From contig CAVWYY010000001.1 in the NCBI GenBank assembly GCA_963759375.1, positions 372,001-436,000 of the forward strand: DNA of 64,000 bases, given 5' to 3'. Shown here piece after piece: positions 1 to 7,898 of the stretch. Numbering within the stretch: the stretch's first letter is position 1; the number at the start of each line of letters is the position of its first letter. The notes under the pieces were generated by a model, which was not told the origin of the DNA, searched no databases, and worked only from the letters and a program-made list of their open reading frames with translations. Source of the stretch: DASSUW01 sp963759375 (GTDB lineage: Bacteria; Actinomycetota; Thermoleophilia; Solirubrobacterales; Solirubrobacteraceae). A program made the translations under genes and the position numbers.

Positions 1-863
1 CGACCGCAAGGCCCCCGACGGCCTGGCGCCGCACGTGCTGCACATGACCGCCACGCCGATCCCGCGCACGCTGGCCCTGACCGCGTACGGCGACCTCGAC
101 GTCACGATCCTGCGCGAGCTGCCGGCCGGCCGCCGGCCGATCACCACCCACGTGTGCGCCACCGAGAACGAGCGCACGCGCGCCTACGAGCGGATCCGCG
201 AGGAGCTGCGCGCCGGGCGCCAGGCGTTCGTCGTCTGCCCGCTGGTGGAGGAGTCCGAGGCACTGCAGGCGCGCGCGGCCACCGCGGAGTTCGAGCGTCT
301 GAAGACCGGTGAGCTGAAAGAGTTCGAGGTGGTGCTCCTCCACGGCCAGATGCGACCGCGCGAGAAGCAGGAGGCGATGGCGGCGTTCGCGGCCGGCGGC
401 GCCGACGTGCTGGTGGCCACGACGGTGATCGAGGTCGGGATCGACGTCCCGAACGCGACGGTGATGCTCGTCGAGGACGCCGATCGCTACGGCATCTCGC
501 AGCTGCACCAGCTGCGCGGGCGGATCGGCCGCGGCGAGCACGACTCGCTGTGCCTGCTGTTCGGGCCCAAGGAGTCGGCCCGCCTGCGGGCGCTCGGCCC
601 AGCACCGCGACGGGTTCGACCTCGCGGAGATCGACCTCGAGCTGCGCGGCGAGGGGGAGATGCTCGGCACGCGCCAGTCCGGCATGCAGGCGTTCCGCTT
701 CGCCCGGCTGCCCGACGACCTCGAGCTGCTGGAGCGCGCACGCATGCGCGCCCGGGCGATCCTCGACGCGGACCCCGAGCTCGCCGAGCCCGAGCACGCG
801 CTGATCGCCGACGCGCTGGTCGCCGCCTTCGGCGCCGACGCGATGGAGCCGATCCCGGCATGA
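1..863 (+). pseudogene. recG: ATP-dependent DNA helicase RecG, 3' part, frameshifted
   Basis: RecG remodels stalled replication forks and Holliday junctions. The gene enters from the left edge, so only helicase domain 2 and the C-terminus are present. Visible: MTATPIPRTLALTAYGDLD, the TTVIEVGIDVPNA motif, QLHQLRGRIGRG (motif VI) and, in another frame, the C-terminal LRGEGEMLGTRQSG. The frame changes near 595-598, where CTCGGCCCAG stands where CTCGCCCAG would keep the family sequence in register: one extra G. Both halves are well conserved, so a sequencing or assembly insertion is more likely than a dead gene. The stop overlaps the next start (ATGA). recG beside rsmD and coaD is the usual actinobacterial order. 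Confidence 0.9.
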
Positions 864-1390
864 GGATCGCCTGGGAGGGCGACGAGGACTGGACCTCCGA
901 GGTCTGCGAGATCGAGCTGACCGCCGACGGGATCGTGGCGACCGGCACCCAGCTCGGCATCGAGCCGCACCCGTACCGCGCGAGCTACGAGCTCGACGCT
1001 CGGGGTGACTTCATCACCCGCCACTTCCGCGTCGCGGTGCCCGGCGTCGGCGCGATCGACCTGCGGCACGACGGCAAGGGGCACTGGGACGGGCACCCGG
1101 AGCTCGCCGGGGCGCTGGACTGCGACCTGGCGTACTCGCCGCTCACGAACATGATGCCGATCCGCCGCTTCGCGCTGCACGAGCGGCCCGGCGAGCACGA
1201 GTACCTGATGGCCTGGGTGTCGCTGCCGGACCTGCACGTGCACCTCTCGCCGCAGCGCTACACGCACGTGCGCCCCGGCGTCGTGCACTTCAGCGGGGAG
1301 GATTTCGAGGCCGACATCGAGGTCGACGCCGACGGCCTCGTCACCCGCTACCCGCAGATCTCCCGGCGCGTCGCGATACTGGAGCGATGA
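860..1390 (+). CDS. putative glycolipid-binding domain protein (DUF1089-like)
   Basis: This 176-residue protein resembles the putative glycolipid-binding family (PF06475 type): a soluble beta-rich protein with a conserved PLTNMMPIRR segment near residue 95 and an ending with YPQISRR. No signal peptide or membrane segment is seen. The ATG at 860 overlaps the recG stop by ATGA, and its own stop overlaps the dodecin start by ATGA, so the three are translationally coupled. Function is not established for the family; the name rests on structural similarity of a relative. Family assignment is from remembered motifs, hence moderate confidence. Confidence 0.6.
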   Translation: MRIAWEGDEDWTSEVCEIELTADGIVATGTQLGIEPHPYRASYELDARGDFITRHFRVAVPGVGAIDLRHDGKGHWDGHPELAGALDCDLAYSPLTNMMPIRRFALHERPGEHEYLMAWVSLPDLHVHLSPQRYTHVRPGVVHFSGEDFEADIEVDADGLVTRYPQISRRVAILER

Positions 1391-1596
1391 GCGACCACGT
1401 CTACAAGTCCGTCGAGATCACCGGCACGTCCTCCGAGGGCGTCAAGGAGGCGATCGACGGCGCGATCGCCAAGGCGTCCCAATCCCTGCGCAACCTCGAC
1501 TGGTTCGAGGTGGTCGGCATCCGCGGCCACATCGAGGACGGCGCCGTCGGGCACTACCAGGTGACGCTGAAGATCGGCTTCCGGCTGGAGGACTGA
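1387..1596 (+). CDS. dodecin family flavin-binding protein
   Basis: Dodecins are roughly 70-residue proteins that form hollow dodecamers and store or sequester FMN/riboflavin or CoA. The 69-residue product has the family pattern: VYKSVEITGTS at the N-terminus, then EAIDGAIAKAS, the LDWFEVVGIRGHIEDG strand with the Trp that stacks on the flavin, and HYQVTLKIGFRLED at the end. Length is exactly that of the family. ATG overlaps the upstream stop. The downstream rsmD begins at or just after this stop. Confidence 0.9.
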   Translation: MSDHVYKSVEITGTSSEGVKEAIDGAIAKASQSLRNLDWFEVVGIRGHIEDGAVGHYQVTLKIGFRLED

Positions 1597-1598
1597 GC

Positions 1599-2132
1599 CT
1601 GCGCGTCGTCGCCGGCCAATGGGGCGGGCGCCGGCTCCAGGCGCCGCCGGGCGACGCCACCCGTCCGACCTCCGACCGCGTTCGCGAGGCGCTGTTCTCG
1701 ATCCTGGCCGGCCGGGTGCCGGGCGCACGCGTGCTCGACCTGTTCGCAGGCTCCGGCGCGCTGGGGATCGAGGCGCTGTCGCGCGGGGCCGCGGAGGCGA
1801 CGTTCGTCGACAGCGCACCGGCCGCCGTGCGCGTCGTGCGGGCCAATCTCGAGGCGCTCGGCGCCCACGCCGAGGTGCGGCGCGCCGACGCCCGGCGGTT
1901 CCTCGACGGCGCATCCGCCGCCGCACGTCAATACGATCTCGTCTTCCTCGACCCGCCGTACCGACTGGCGGGGCGCCTCGGAGGCGGGCTGACGGCCGCA
2001 CTGACGACCGTGCTCGCGCCTGAGGCGGCGGTGGTCGCCGAAAGCGACCGCCGCGCCCCCCTCGAGCTCGAACTCCCCATACTCGACGAACGCCGCTACG
2101 GCGACACCCTCATCCGCATCCATGGCCCCTGA
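1599..2132 (+). CDS. rsmD: 16S rRNA (guanine966-N2)-methyltransferase RsmD, CTG start
   Basis: RsmD methylates G966 of 16S rRNA using S-adenosylmethionine. The product (about 177 residues) reads LRVVAGQWGGRRLQAP, then TRPTSDRVREALFSIL, the SAM motif VLDLFAGSGALGIEALSRG and the catalytic DPPY near residue 118. No ATG, GTG or TTG lies in frame before 1713, inside the SAM domain, so the conserved N-terminus can only be translated from CTG at 1599, or CTG at 1593 where CTGA overlaps the dodecin stop. The family normally starts MRxIAG, favouring 1599. The stop overlaps the coaD start by 11 nt. Confidence 0.9.
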   Translation: MRVVAGQWGGRRLQAPPGDATRPTSDRVREALFSILAGRVPGARVLDLFAGSGALGIEALSRGAAEATFVDSAPAAVRVVRANLEALGAHAEVRRADARRFLDGASAAARQYDLVFLDPPYRLAGRLGGGLTAALTTVLAPEAAVVAESDRRAPLELELPILDERRYGDTLIRIHGP

Positions 2133-2619
2133 CCCCCGCATCGCCGTCTGCCCCGGCTCATACGATCCGATCACGCACGGCCACGTCGACGTGATCACCC
2201 GCGCCTCGTACATGTTCGACGAGCTGATCGTCGCGGTCGTCAACGCGTCCGTGCGCAAGAACAAGGCGCTGTTCACCGCTGAGGAGCGAATCGAGTTCAT
2301 CCGGACGGCAACCGGGCATCTGGGCAACGTGAAGGTCGAGCCGTTCTCCAACCTCGTGGTGCAGTTCGCGCGGGAGCGAGGAGCCCGCGCGATCGTCAAG
2401 GGACTGCGCGCGATCTCGGATTTCGAGTACGAGCTGGAGATGAACCAGCTCAACCGTCAGCTGGCCTCGGATATCGAGTCGATCTACCTCATGGCGTCGC
2501 CGCAGTACAGTTTTCTCTCCTCTAGCGGAGTCAAAGAGATCGCCACATTCGGTGGCGATGTCTCCGATCTGGTCCCGGAGCCGGTTGCGCGGCGCTTGAA
2601 GGAAGCGCTGGCGCGCTGA
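2122..2619 (+). CDS. coaD: phosphopantetheine adenylyltransferase
   Basis: CoaD transfers AMP from ATP to 4'-phosphopantetheine, the penultimate step of coenzyme A synthesis. The 165-residue protein is full length: PGSYDPITHGHVDVI with the nucleotidyltransferase TxGH motif at 18-21, RKNKALFTAEER, the KGLRAISDFEYE stretch, and SFLSSSGVKEIA near the C-terminus. The ATG lies inside the rsmD 3' end, a coupling seen in many actinobacteria. Cytoplasmic, expected to be hexameric. Confidence 0.97.
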   Translation: MAPDPRIAVCPGSYDPITHGHVDVITRASYMFDELIVAVVNASVRKNKALFTAEERIEFIRTATGHLGNVKVEPFSNLVVQFARERGARAIVKGLRAISDFEYELEMNQLNRQLASDIESIYLMASPQYSFLSSSGVKEIATFGGDVSDLVPEPVARRLKEALAR

Positions 2620-2635
2620 CGAAACAGGGAGCGCC

Positions 2636-3100
2636 ATGGACGTCCTGGTACTCATCGACAAGCTGGACGACCTCGTCCACAACGCCAAGCAGGTCCCACT
2701 GACGGACCAGGTGCGCGTGGACAAGGAGGAGATCTACGACATCCTCGATCAGATGCGCGCCACGATCCCCGAGGAGATCAAGCAGGCGCGCTGGATCGTC
2801 AAGGAGCGCCAGGAGATGCTGGCCGAGGCCAAGCGCGAGGCCGAGCGCATCGTCAAGGAGGCGCGCGAGCGCCAGGCGCAGATGGTTTCCCAGCAGGAGG
2901 TCACCCGCAACGCCGAGCGCGCCGCGGAGGAGATCATCGAGGACGCCCGCGGGCGCGAGCGGGAGATCCGGCTCGGCGCCGAGGACTACGCGGACGAGAT
3001 CCTCAACACCCTCGAGGTCAACCTCTCCAAGTTCATCGCCGCCGTGCAGCGTGGCCGTGAGCGGCTCCAGGGCCGCGACGAGCCCGCTGAAGTCGGGTAG
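2636..3100 (+). CDS. SepIVA/DivIVA-like coiled-coil cell-division protein
   Basis: A 154-residue, highly charged protein: an N-terminal VLIDKLDDLVHNAKQVPLT segment followed by a long alpha-helical coiled coil (about 30-140) rich in E, R, K and A. This matches the small DivIVA-like protein found between coaD and yceD in actinobacteria; the mycobacterial member, SepIVA, is needed for septation and envelope growth. It is sometimes misnamed ATP synthase subunit b because of the coiled coil. No membrane segment. It follows coaD by 16 nt, likely in the same operon. Confidence 0.7.
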   Translation: MDVLVLIDKLDDLVHNAKQVPLTDQVRVDKEEIYDILDQMRATIPEEIKQARWIVKERQEMLAEAKREAERIVKEARERQAQMVSQQEVTRNAERAAEEIIEDARGREREIRLGAEDYADEILNTLEVNLSKFIAAVQRGRERLQGRDEPAEVG

Positions 3101-3994
3101 TTGCTGGAGCTGCGCGATCTCGCGCGGCGCTACGGCGATGTCGTGGCGCTTGACGGCGTCTCGTTCTCCGTCGGCGAGGGCCAGATGTTCGGCTTTGTCG
3201 GCCCCAACGGCGCCGGCAAGACCACGACGATGCGGATCATCCTCGGCGTGCTGGCCGCCGACCGCGGCGAGGTGCTGTTCCGCGGGCGGCCGGTCGACTT
3301 CGAGATGCGGTCGCGGTTCGGCTACATGCCGGAGGAGCGCGGGCTGTACCCGAAGATGCGCGTGCGCGACCAGCTCGTCTACCTGGCCCGGCTGCACGGC
3401 GTGCACGCCAGCGAGGCGGAGCGCGCGGCCGCGCGCTGGATCGAGCGGCTCGGGCTGACCGATCGCTCCGGCGACCGCGTCGAGGCGCTGTCGCTCGGCA
3501 ACCAGCAGCGCGTGCAGCTCGCCGCGGCGTTGGTGCACGACCCCGACCTGCTGGTGCTCGACGAGCCGTTCTCCGGGCTCGACCCGGTCGGCGTCGACGT
3601 GCTCAGTGGCGTGCTTGCCGACTACGCGGCGACCGGCGTGCCGGTCGTGTTCTCGTCGCACCAGCTCGACCTCGTCGAGCGGCTGTGCGAGGCCGTGGCG
3701 ATCATCAAGGACGGCCGGCTCGTGGCGTCCGGGCCGGTCGAGGAGCTGCGCGACCGCGCGACCGACCGCCGGCATGTACGTATCGCCGTCGAGGCGCAGG
3801 GCGACGGCTGGCTGGCCGCGGTGCCGGGTGCCGACGTCGTCGACCACGGCCCCCGCGGCGCGCTCGTCGCCCTCGGCGACGACGCCGAACCCGAGGCGGT
3901 GCTCGACGCCGCGCGCGCGGCCGGGACCGTGACCTACTTCAGCATCGAGCGCCCGACGCTGACCGACCTGTTCCGCGAGGCGGTGGCGGCGTGA
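3101..3994 (+). CDS. ABC transporter ATP-binding protein (NatA/ABC-2 type)
   Basis: This 297-residue ATPase has the Walker A motif GPNGAGKTTTMR near residue 34, a signature LSLGNQQRVQLAAAL (the usual GG is GN), Walker B LLVLDEPFSGLDP and the switch His in VVFSSHQLD. The C-terminal ~75 residues form the extra domain typical of ABC-2 exporters of the NatA/YhaQ type. The start is TTG at 3101, directly after the upstream TAG, giving MLELRDLARRYGD. Its stop overlaps the permease start by GTGA, so the pair forms one exporter. Substrate unknown; Na+ or drug efflux are only family precedents. Confidence 0.88.
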   Translation: MLELRDLARRYGDVVALDGVSFSVGEGQMFGFVGPNGAGKTTTMRIILGVLAADRGEVLFRGRPVDFEMRSRFGYMPEERGLYPKMRVRDQLVYLARLHGVHASEAERAAARWIERLGLTDRSGDRVEALSLGNQQRVQLAAALVHDPDLLVLDEPFSGLDPVGVDVLSGVLADYAATGVPVVFSSHQLDLVERLCEAVAIIKDGRLVASGPVEELRDRATDRRHVRIAVEAQGDGWLAAVPGADVVDHGPRGALVALGDDAEPEAVLDAARAAGTVTYFSIERPTLTDLFREAVAA

Positions 3995-5094
3995 GCGCAC
4001 GCGAAGCGATCACGCTCGTCGCGCGGCGCGAGATGCGCGAGCGGACGCGGGAGAAGTCGTTCCTGGTCTCCACGGTGATCAACATCGTGATCATCATCGC
4101 GGTGATCGTGGTCGCGGCGATCGTCGGCGGCGGCAGCACGACCTACAAGGTGGCCGGCGACGCCCAGGTGATCGATGCGGCGGCACGCGCGGCGCAGGCG
4201 ACGGACACGCGGGTCGAGCGGGTCGACGTCGGCAACGTGCGCGCGGCGCTCGAGGACGGCACGATCGACGCGGCGGTGGTCAACGGCCGGATCGTCGCCA
4301 AGGACAAGCCCGACGACGAGCTCGTCGCGCTGCTGCAGGCGGGCAACACCGCCGGTTCCGACCTCCCGCCCGCGCTGCGGGTGTCGACGCTCGAGCCGGT
4401 CGACGAGGACGCCGACGCCAAGTCGGGCTACACGTTCTTCATCGTCCTGATCCTCTACGGGCAGCTGCTCACCTACGGCTTCTGGGTGGCGGCGGGTGTG
4501 GTGGAGGAGAAGGCGTCGCGTGTGGTGGAGGTCGTGCTGTCGACCATCAAGCCCGCGCACCTGCTGGCCGGGAAGGTCATCGGGCTGGGCCTGCTCGGCC
4601 TCGGCAACCTGCTGCTGATCGCGGCGATCGGCCTGGGGACGGCGGCGGCGACCGGTGCGCTCGACGTCGACGGGACGATCCTCGGCGCGGCCGTGCTCGC
4701 GCTCGCCTGGTTCGTCGTCGGCTACGCGTTCTACGCCTGCGCGTTCGCGTGCGCCGGCGCGCTCGTCTCGCGCCAGGAGGACCTGCAGTCGACGATGACG
4801 CCCCTGACGCTGATGATCCTCGTCGGGTTCTTCCTGGCGTTCGCGGTGCGCGAGTCGCCGGACGGCACGCTCGCCCACATCACGGCGTTCATCCCGAGCG
4901 TCGCGCCGATGACCGTGCCGCCGCGGATCGTGACCGGCGACGTGCCGGCCTGGGAGATCGTCGCGTCGCTGCTGGTCACGCTCGGAAGCGCCGTCGCGCT
5001 CATCCCGATCGCCGGGCGCATCTACTCCGGCGGGATCCTGCGGACGGGCTCGGCGCTGAAGCTCCGCGAAGCATGGAAAGCTGCCCGGGCATGA
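3991..5094 (+). CDS. ABC-2 family transporter permease (NatB-like)
   Basis: The 367-residue partner of the preceding ATPase. It has one N-terminal membrane helix after EREKSFLVST (about residues 25-47), a large extracytoplasmic domain (about 50-145), then five hydrophobic segments from about residue 150 to 355, with EEKASRVVEVVLSTIKP between the second and third, a hallmark of ABC-2/NatB permeases. GTG at 3991 overlaps the ATPase stop (GTGA). The short coding overlap and shared strand argue for one bicistronic export system in the membrane. Substrate not evident. Confidence 0.85.
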   Translation: MSAREAITLVARREMRERTREKSFLVSTVINIVIIIAVIVVAAIVGGGSTTYKVAGDAQVIDAAARAAQATDTRVERVDVGNVRAALEDGTIDAAVVNGRIVAKDKPDDELVALLQAGNTAGSDLPPALRVSTLEPVDEDADAKSGYTFFIVLILYGQLLTYGFWVAAGVVEEKASRVVEVVLSTIKPAHLLAGKVIGLGLLGLGNLLLIAAIGLGTAAATGALDVDGTILGAAVLALAWFVVGYAFYACAFACAGALVSRQEDLQSTMTPLTLMILVGFFLAFAVRESPDGTLAHITAFIPSVAPMTVPPRIVTGDVPAWEIVASLLVTLGSAVALIPIAGRIYSGGILRTGSALKLREAWKAARA

Positions 5095-5784
5095 GCACCT
5101 TCGTACTCGTCCACGGCGCCTGGCACGGCGGCTGGTGCTGGGAGCGCCTGACACCGCTGCTGGAGGCCGCCGGCCACCGCGTCACGACGCCGACGCTCAC
5201 CGGGCTCGGCGAGCGCTGCGACCTCGCCTCGGCGGACGTCGACCTCGACACGCACATCGACGACGTGCTGCGTCACCTCGAGTTCGAGCGCCTGTCGGAC
5301 GTCGTCCTCGTCGCGCACAGCTACGCCGGCTTCGTCGCGTTCGGCGTGGCCGAGCGCGCCGCGTCGAACATCGCATCGCTGGTGTTGCTCGACGCGTTCA
5401 TCCCGCTCCACGGCGAGACGATGGCCGACCACGTGGGCGAGCGCGGCGACCAGTACCGCGCTGCCGCCGAGGAGGACCCGGGCTGGCTGGCGCCGCGCGC
5501 CGCCGGCCGCCGTCCTCGGCGTCGCCGACGGCGACCAGACGTGGGTGGACGGGCTGATGACACCGCAGCCGGTGCAGACGTACCTGCAGCCGATCGCGCT
5601 GACCGGCGGGGTCGACGCGATCGAGGACCGCGGCTACATCTCGTGCACGTCGCCCGGCCTCCCGACGCTGGAGGAGTCCAAGCGCCGGATCGCGGCCGTC
5701 GGGATGCCGACGGCCGAGCTCGAGTGCGGGCACGACGCGATGATCGCCAAGCCCGACGAGCTCGCGCGGATCCTGCTCGGCTAG
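5091..5784 (+). pseudogene. alpha/beta hydrolase, frameshifted
   Basis: An esterase-like alpha/beta hydrolase of about 230 residues: FVLVHGAWHGGWCW (oxyanion HG), nucleophile Ser77 in HSYAG, and a C-terminal CGHDAMIAKPDEL supplying the His. The N-terminal part runs in one frame to about 5500; from about 5503 the family sequence (VLGVADGDQTWVDG, LMTPQP) continues one frame later, meaning one extra base within the GC-rich run 5490-5510. The total of 694 nt is one more than a multiple of three. Probably an intact gene with a sequencing insertion. The ATG overlaps the permease stop, so it may be the last gene of that operon. Confidence 0.8.
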
Positions 5785-7073
5785 ACGTCGTCCGCGGCCG
5801 CGGCCACCAGCGCGTCGATCTGCGCGAGGTGCCCGCGGACGCGGTCGGACATCGCGCCGACGGTCTTGTAGGCCTCCTCGATCTGGCCGGCCGCGCCGGT
5901 CAGCTGGCTCTTGATCCGCCGGACGTCCTCCATCGCGACGGTCGCGCGCTCGACCTCGGCGCGCAGCGCGGTCGCGTCGAGCCCGTCGGCGCCGCCCTTG
6001 GCCATCACGACGCGGGCGCGGGCCAGCGAGTAGGCGACGTCGAGCGCGAGCCGCGACCCCTCCTCGGGGTCGTAGACCACGAACAGCTTGTCGCCGCCCA
6101 CCTCGCGCATGGCGTGCGCGCGGGCCGGCAGCTTGTCCTCGGAGGGGACGACCCAGACCGCGTAGTCGGCGGCGCGCTGGTTCATCGCCTCGTCGAGCTC
6201 GGCGAGCGCCTCCTTGCGCGACTTCTTGGAGTTCTTGGCCTCGAAGACGATCCGCCCACGCGGCCGGCCGGACGCGCCGTCGAGGTCCACCACCACGTCG
6301 CCCTTGCGGCCGCCGACGCCGCGGAGGTCGCCCACCGCGTCGCAGTCGTCGCCCTGTGCGGTCGCGATCGCGTCCACCGCGTCGAACACCGCCTCCTCGT
6401 ACGGGCGGCCCTTGGCGGTCGACCGGTCGTGCTCGGCGGCGACTTCGAGCGCCTTCTCCTTCTCCGCCTGCAGCTTCTGGAGCTCGAGCTGGAGCTCGCC
6501 GATCCGGCCGTTCATCTCGCGCAGGTGAGTGTGCTGCTGGTCGGACGACTGGCGGATGGCGGCGACGGCGGCGCGCTGGAACGTGGCCAGCGGATTCGAC
6601 TCGTCGGCCGATGAGAACTGCTTGAACAGCTTCTCGCGCGACTCGTTGAGCAACTCGGCGACCGCGGAACGGACCTGGTGCTGTACCGCGGTGCTCGACT
6701 CGGCGCCGAAGTGGCGGGCCAGCACGCGGGTGACGTGGCCGCTGTCGGGCCCGAACGCCTCCTCGAGGCGGGTCCGCAGCTCGGTGACCACGGCCTCGGA
6801 CGTCTGCCCGAGCCGCTGCTCGACCTCCTTGGACGCGTTCTCGAGATCCTGCCGCAGGACCTCGACGCTGGCGCCCGCCTGCTCGCGGTCGAGTACCCGG
6901 GCCCCGATCTCGATCGCGTCGGCGATCACCCGGGCGGGATTCTCGCCGGCCTCCAGACGCGCCCGCACGAGGTCGGCCGCGCACGGGTCGTCGATCACCA
7001 GGCTGTCGATGATCACCCGCCCCATCAGGGCGGTGACGCGGGGCTGGCGGAGTGGGGTCGCTGCGGCTTCCAT
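5781..7073 (-). CDS. coiled-coil protein with PD-(D/E)XK-like nuclease domain
   Basis: I do not recognise a named gene. The 430-residue protein has an N-terminal region (1-60) with an LVIDDPCAADLVRARLEAGE motif, a long helical part to about 240 (heptad-like, ending ELQLELQKLQAEKEKALE), then a domain KGRPYEEAVFDAVDAIA ... GDVVVDLDG ... RIVFEAKNSKKSRKEAL, whose D ... E-x-K pattern resembles PD-(D/E)XK nucleases, and a helical C-terminus. The layout recalls RmuC/DUF2130-type proteins that act on DNA. No signal peptide. Convergent with the hydrolase, stops overlapping by 4 nt. It could be a DNA-end processing or defence factor; that is inference. Confidence 0.55.
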   Translation of the reverse strand: MEAAATPLRQPRVTALMGRVIIDSLVIDDPCAADLVRARLEAGENPARVIADAIEIGARVLDREQAGASVEVLRQDLENASKEVEQRLGQTSEAVVTELRTRLEEAFGPDSGHVTRVLARHFGAESSTAVQHQVRSAVAELLNESREKLFKQFSSADESNPLATFQRAAVAAIRQSSDQQHTHLREMNGRIGELQLELQKLQAEKEKALEVAAEHDRSTAKGRPYEEAVFDAVDAIATAQGDDCDAVGDLRGVGGRKGDVVVDLDGASGRPRGRIVFEAKNSKKSRKEALAELDEAMNQRAADYAVWVVPSEDKLPARAHAMREVGGDKLFVVYDPEEGSRLALDVAYSLARARVVMAKGGADGLDATALRAEVERATVAMEDVRRIKSQLTGAAGQIEEAYKTVGAMSDRVRGHLAQIDALVAAAADDV

Positions 7074-7115
7074 GGCGTACCGAGTCGCAGGCTAGGTGCA
7101 CTGCCTGACAGAACC

Positions 7116-7382
7116 TCAGGCCACGTCGAAGCCCTTGAGCCCCTCCGGCTCCTCACGCGCCACGTCGAGCCGCGACACCTGCGAGTGTCCGGGCCCGGCG
7201 CGGCAGAACTCGATCATCGCCTCGAGCGCGTCCTCGTCGCCCTCGAACACGGCCTCGACCGTGCCGTCGGCGCAGTTGCGCGCCCATCCCGCCACGCCGC
7301 GGCTGGCGGCCTCGCGGCGCACGGAGTCGCGGAAGAAGACCCCCTGCACGCGGCCGTGAGCGCGGACGTGACGGCGCGTCAT
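7116..7382 (-). CDS. acylphosphatase
   Basis: Acylphosphatase hydrolyses carboxyl-phosphate bonds of small acyl phosphates. The 88-residue product is full length with the signature GRVQGVFFRDSVRREA (active-site Arg) and GWARNCADGTVEAVFEG (active-site Asn). The ATG at 7382 is chosen because MTRRHVRAHGRVQG matches the family and a -10 box TACGGT lies exactly 7 nt upstream. It is divergent from the macrodomain gene with only 18 nt between start codons. Confidence 0.93.
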   Translation of the reverse strand: MTRRHVRAHGRVQGVFFRDSVRREAASRGVAGWARNCADGTVEAVFEGDEDALEAMIEFCRAGPGHSQVSRLDVAREEPEGLKGFDVA

Positions 7383-7400
7383 GGTCGGTACCGTAGACCG
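7383..7400. promoter_or_regulatory. bidirectional leaderless promoter, acylphosphatase/macrodomain
   Basis: The 18 nt between two divergent ATGs contain the heptamer TACCGTA (7389-7395). Read rightward it gives TACCGT, 6 nt before the macrodomain ATG; read leftward it gives TACGGT, 7 nt before the acylphosphatase ATG. Spacing predicts transcription starting at the start codons on both sides. Confidence 0.6.
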
Positions 7401-7898
7401 ATGGCCACGATCGAGGTGATCGACACCGACATCACGGCGCTCGACGTCGACGCGATCGCCAACGCGGCCAATACCGAGCTCAGGCATGGTGGCGGGGTCG
7501 CCGGGGCGATCCGCCGCGCCGGCGGGCCCGCGATCCAGCGCGAGTCCACCGAGAAGGCCCCGATCGAGCTCGGCCAGGCGGTCGAGACCTCCGGCGGCGA
7601 CATGCCGTGCCGGTGGGTCATCCACGCCGCGACGATGGAGCTCGGCGGGCCGACGTCCGCGGAGATCATCCGCCGTGCCACCGCCTCGACGCTGCAGCGG
7701 GCCGACGAGCTCGGCGCGCGCAGCCTTGCGCTCGTCGCGTTCGGCACTGGCGTCGGCGGCTTCCCGCTCGACGAGGCGGCCGCCCTCGAGGTCGCCGAGG
7801 TGCGGCGGCACCTCGACGGCGCCTCGCGGCTCGACCGCGTCGTGTTCGCGGTGCACGGCGAGCCGGCGCGCCGGGCGTTCGAGGCCGCGCTGGCTTGA
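7401..7898 (+). CDS. macrodomain protein (ADP-ribose-binding)
   Basis: Macrodomains bind ADP-ribose derivatives and often hydrolyse O-acetyl-ADP-ribose or remove ADP-ribose from proteins. The 165-residue protein is a single domain: DITALDVDAIANAANTELRHGGGVAGAI (the NAAN and GGGVAGAI motifs contact ADP-ribose), a middle WVIHAATMEL segment and ALVAFGTGVGGFPLDEAA for the phosphate-binding loop. The His of WVIHAA and the GVGGFPL loop agree with active macrodomains. It is followed by a TTGA-coupled gene of unknown function. Confidence 0.92.
   Translation: MATIEVIDTDITALDVDAIANAANTELRHGGGVAGAIRRAGGPAIQRESTEKAPIELGQAVETSGGDMPCRWVIHAATMELGGPTSAEIIRRATASTLQRADELGARSLALVAFGTGVGGFPLDEAAALEVAEVRRHLDGASRLDRVVFAVHGEPARRAFEAALA

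Noticed and set aside
2636..3100. ATP synthase F0 subunit b
   Set aside because: Only a coiled coil is shared; there is no membrane anchor and the coaD neighbourhood is that of SepIVA-like proteins.
2531..4000. Very long open frames antisense to real genes, here 489 codons on the minus strand
   Set aside because: GC-rich codon bias leaves the complementary frames open; the translation is Arg/His/Asp-rich with no motifs, and conserved genes occupy the other strand.
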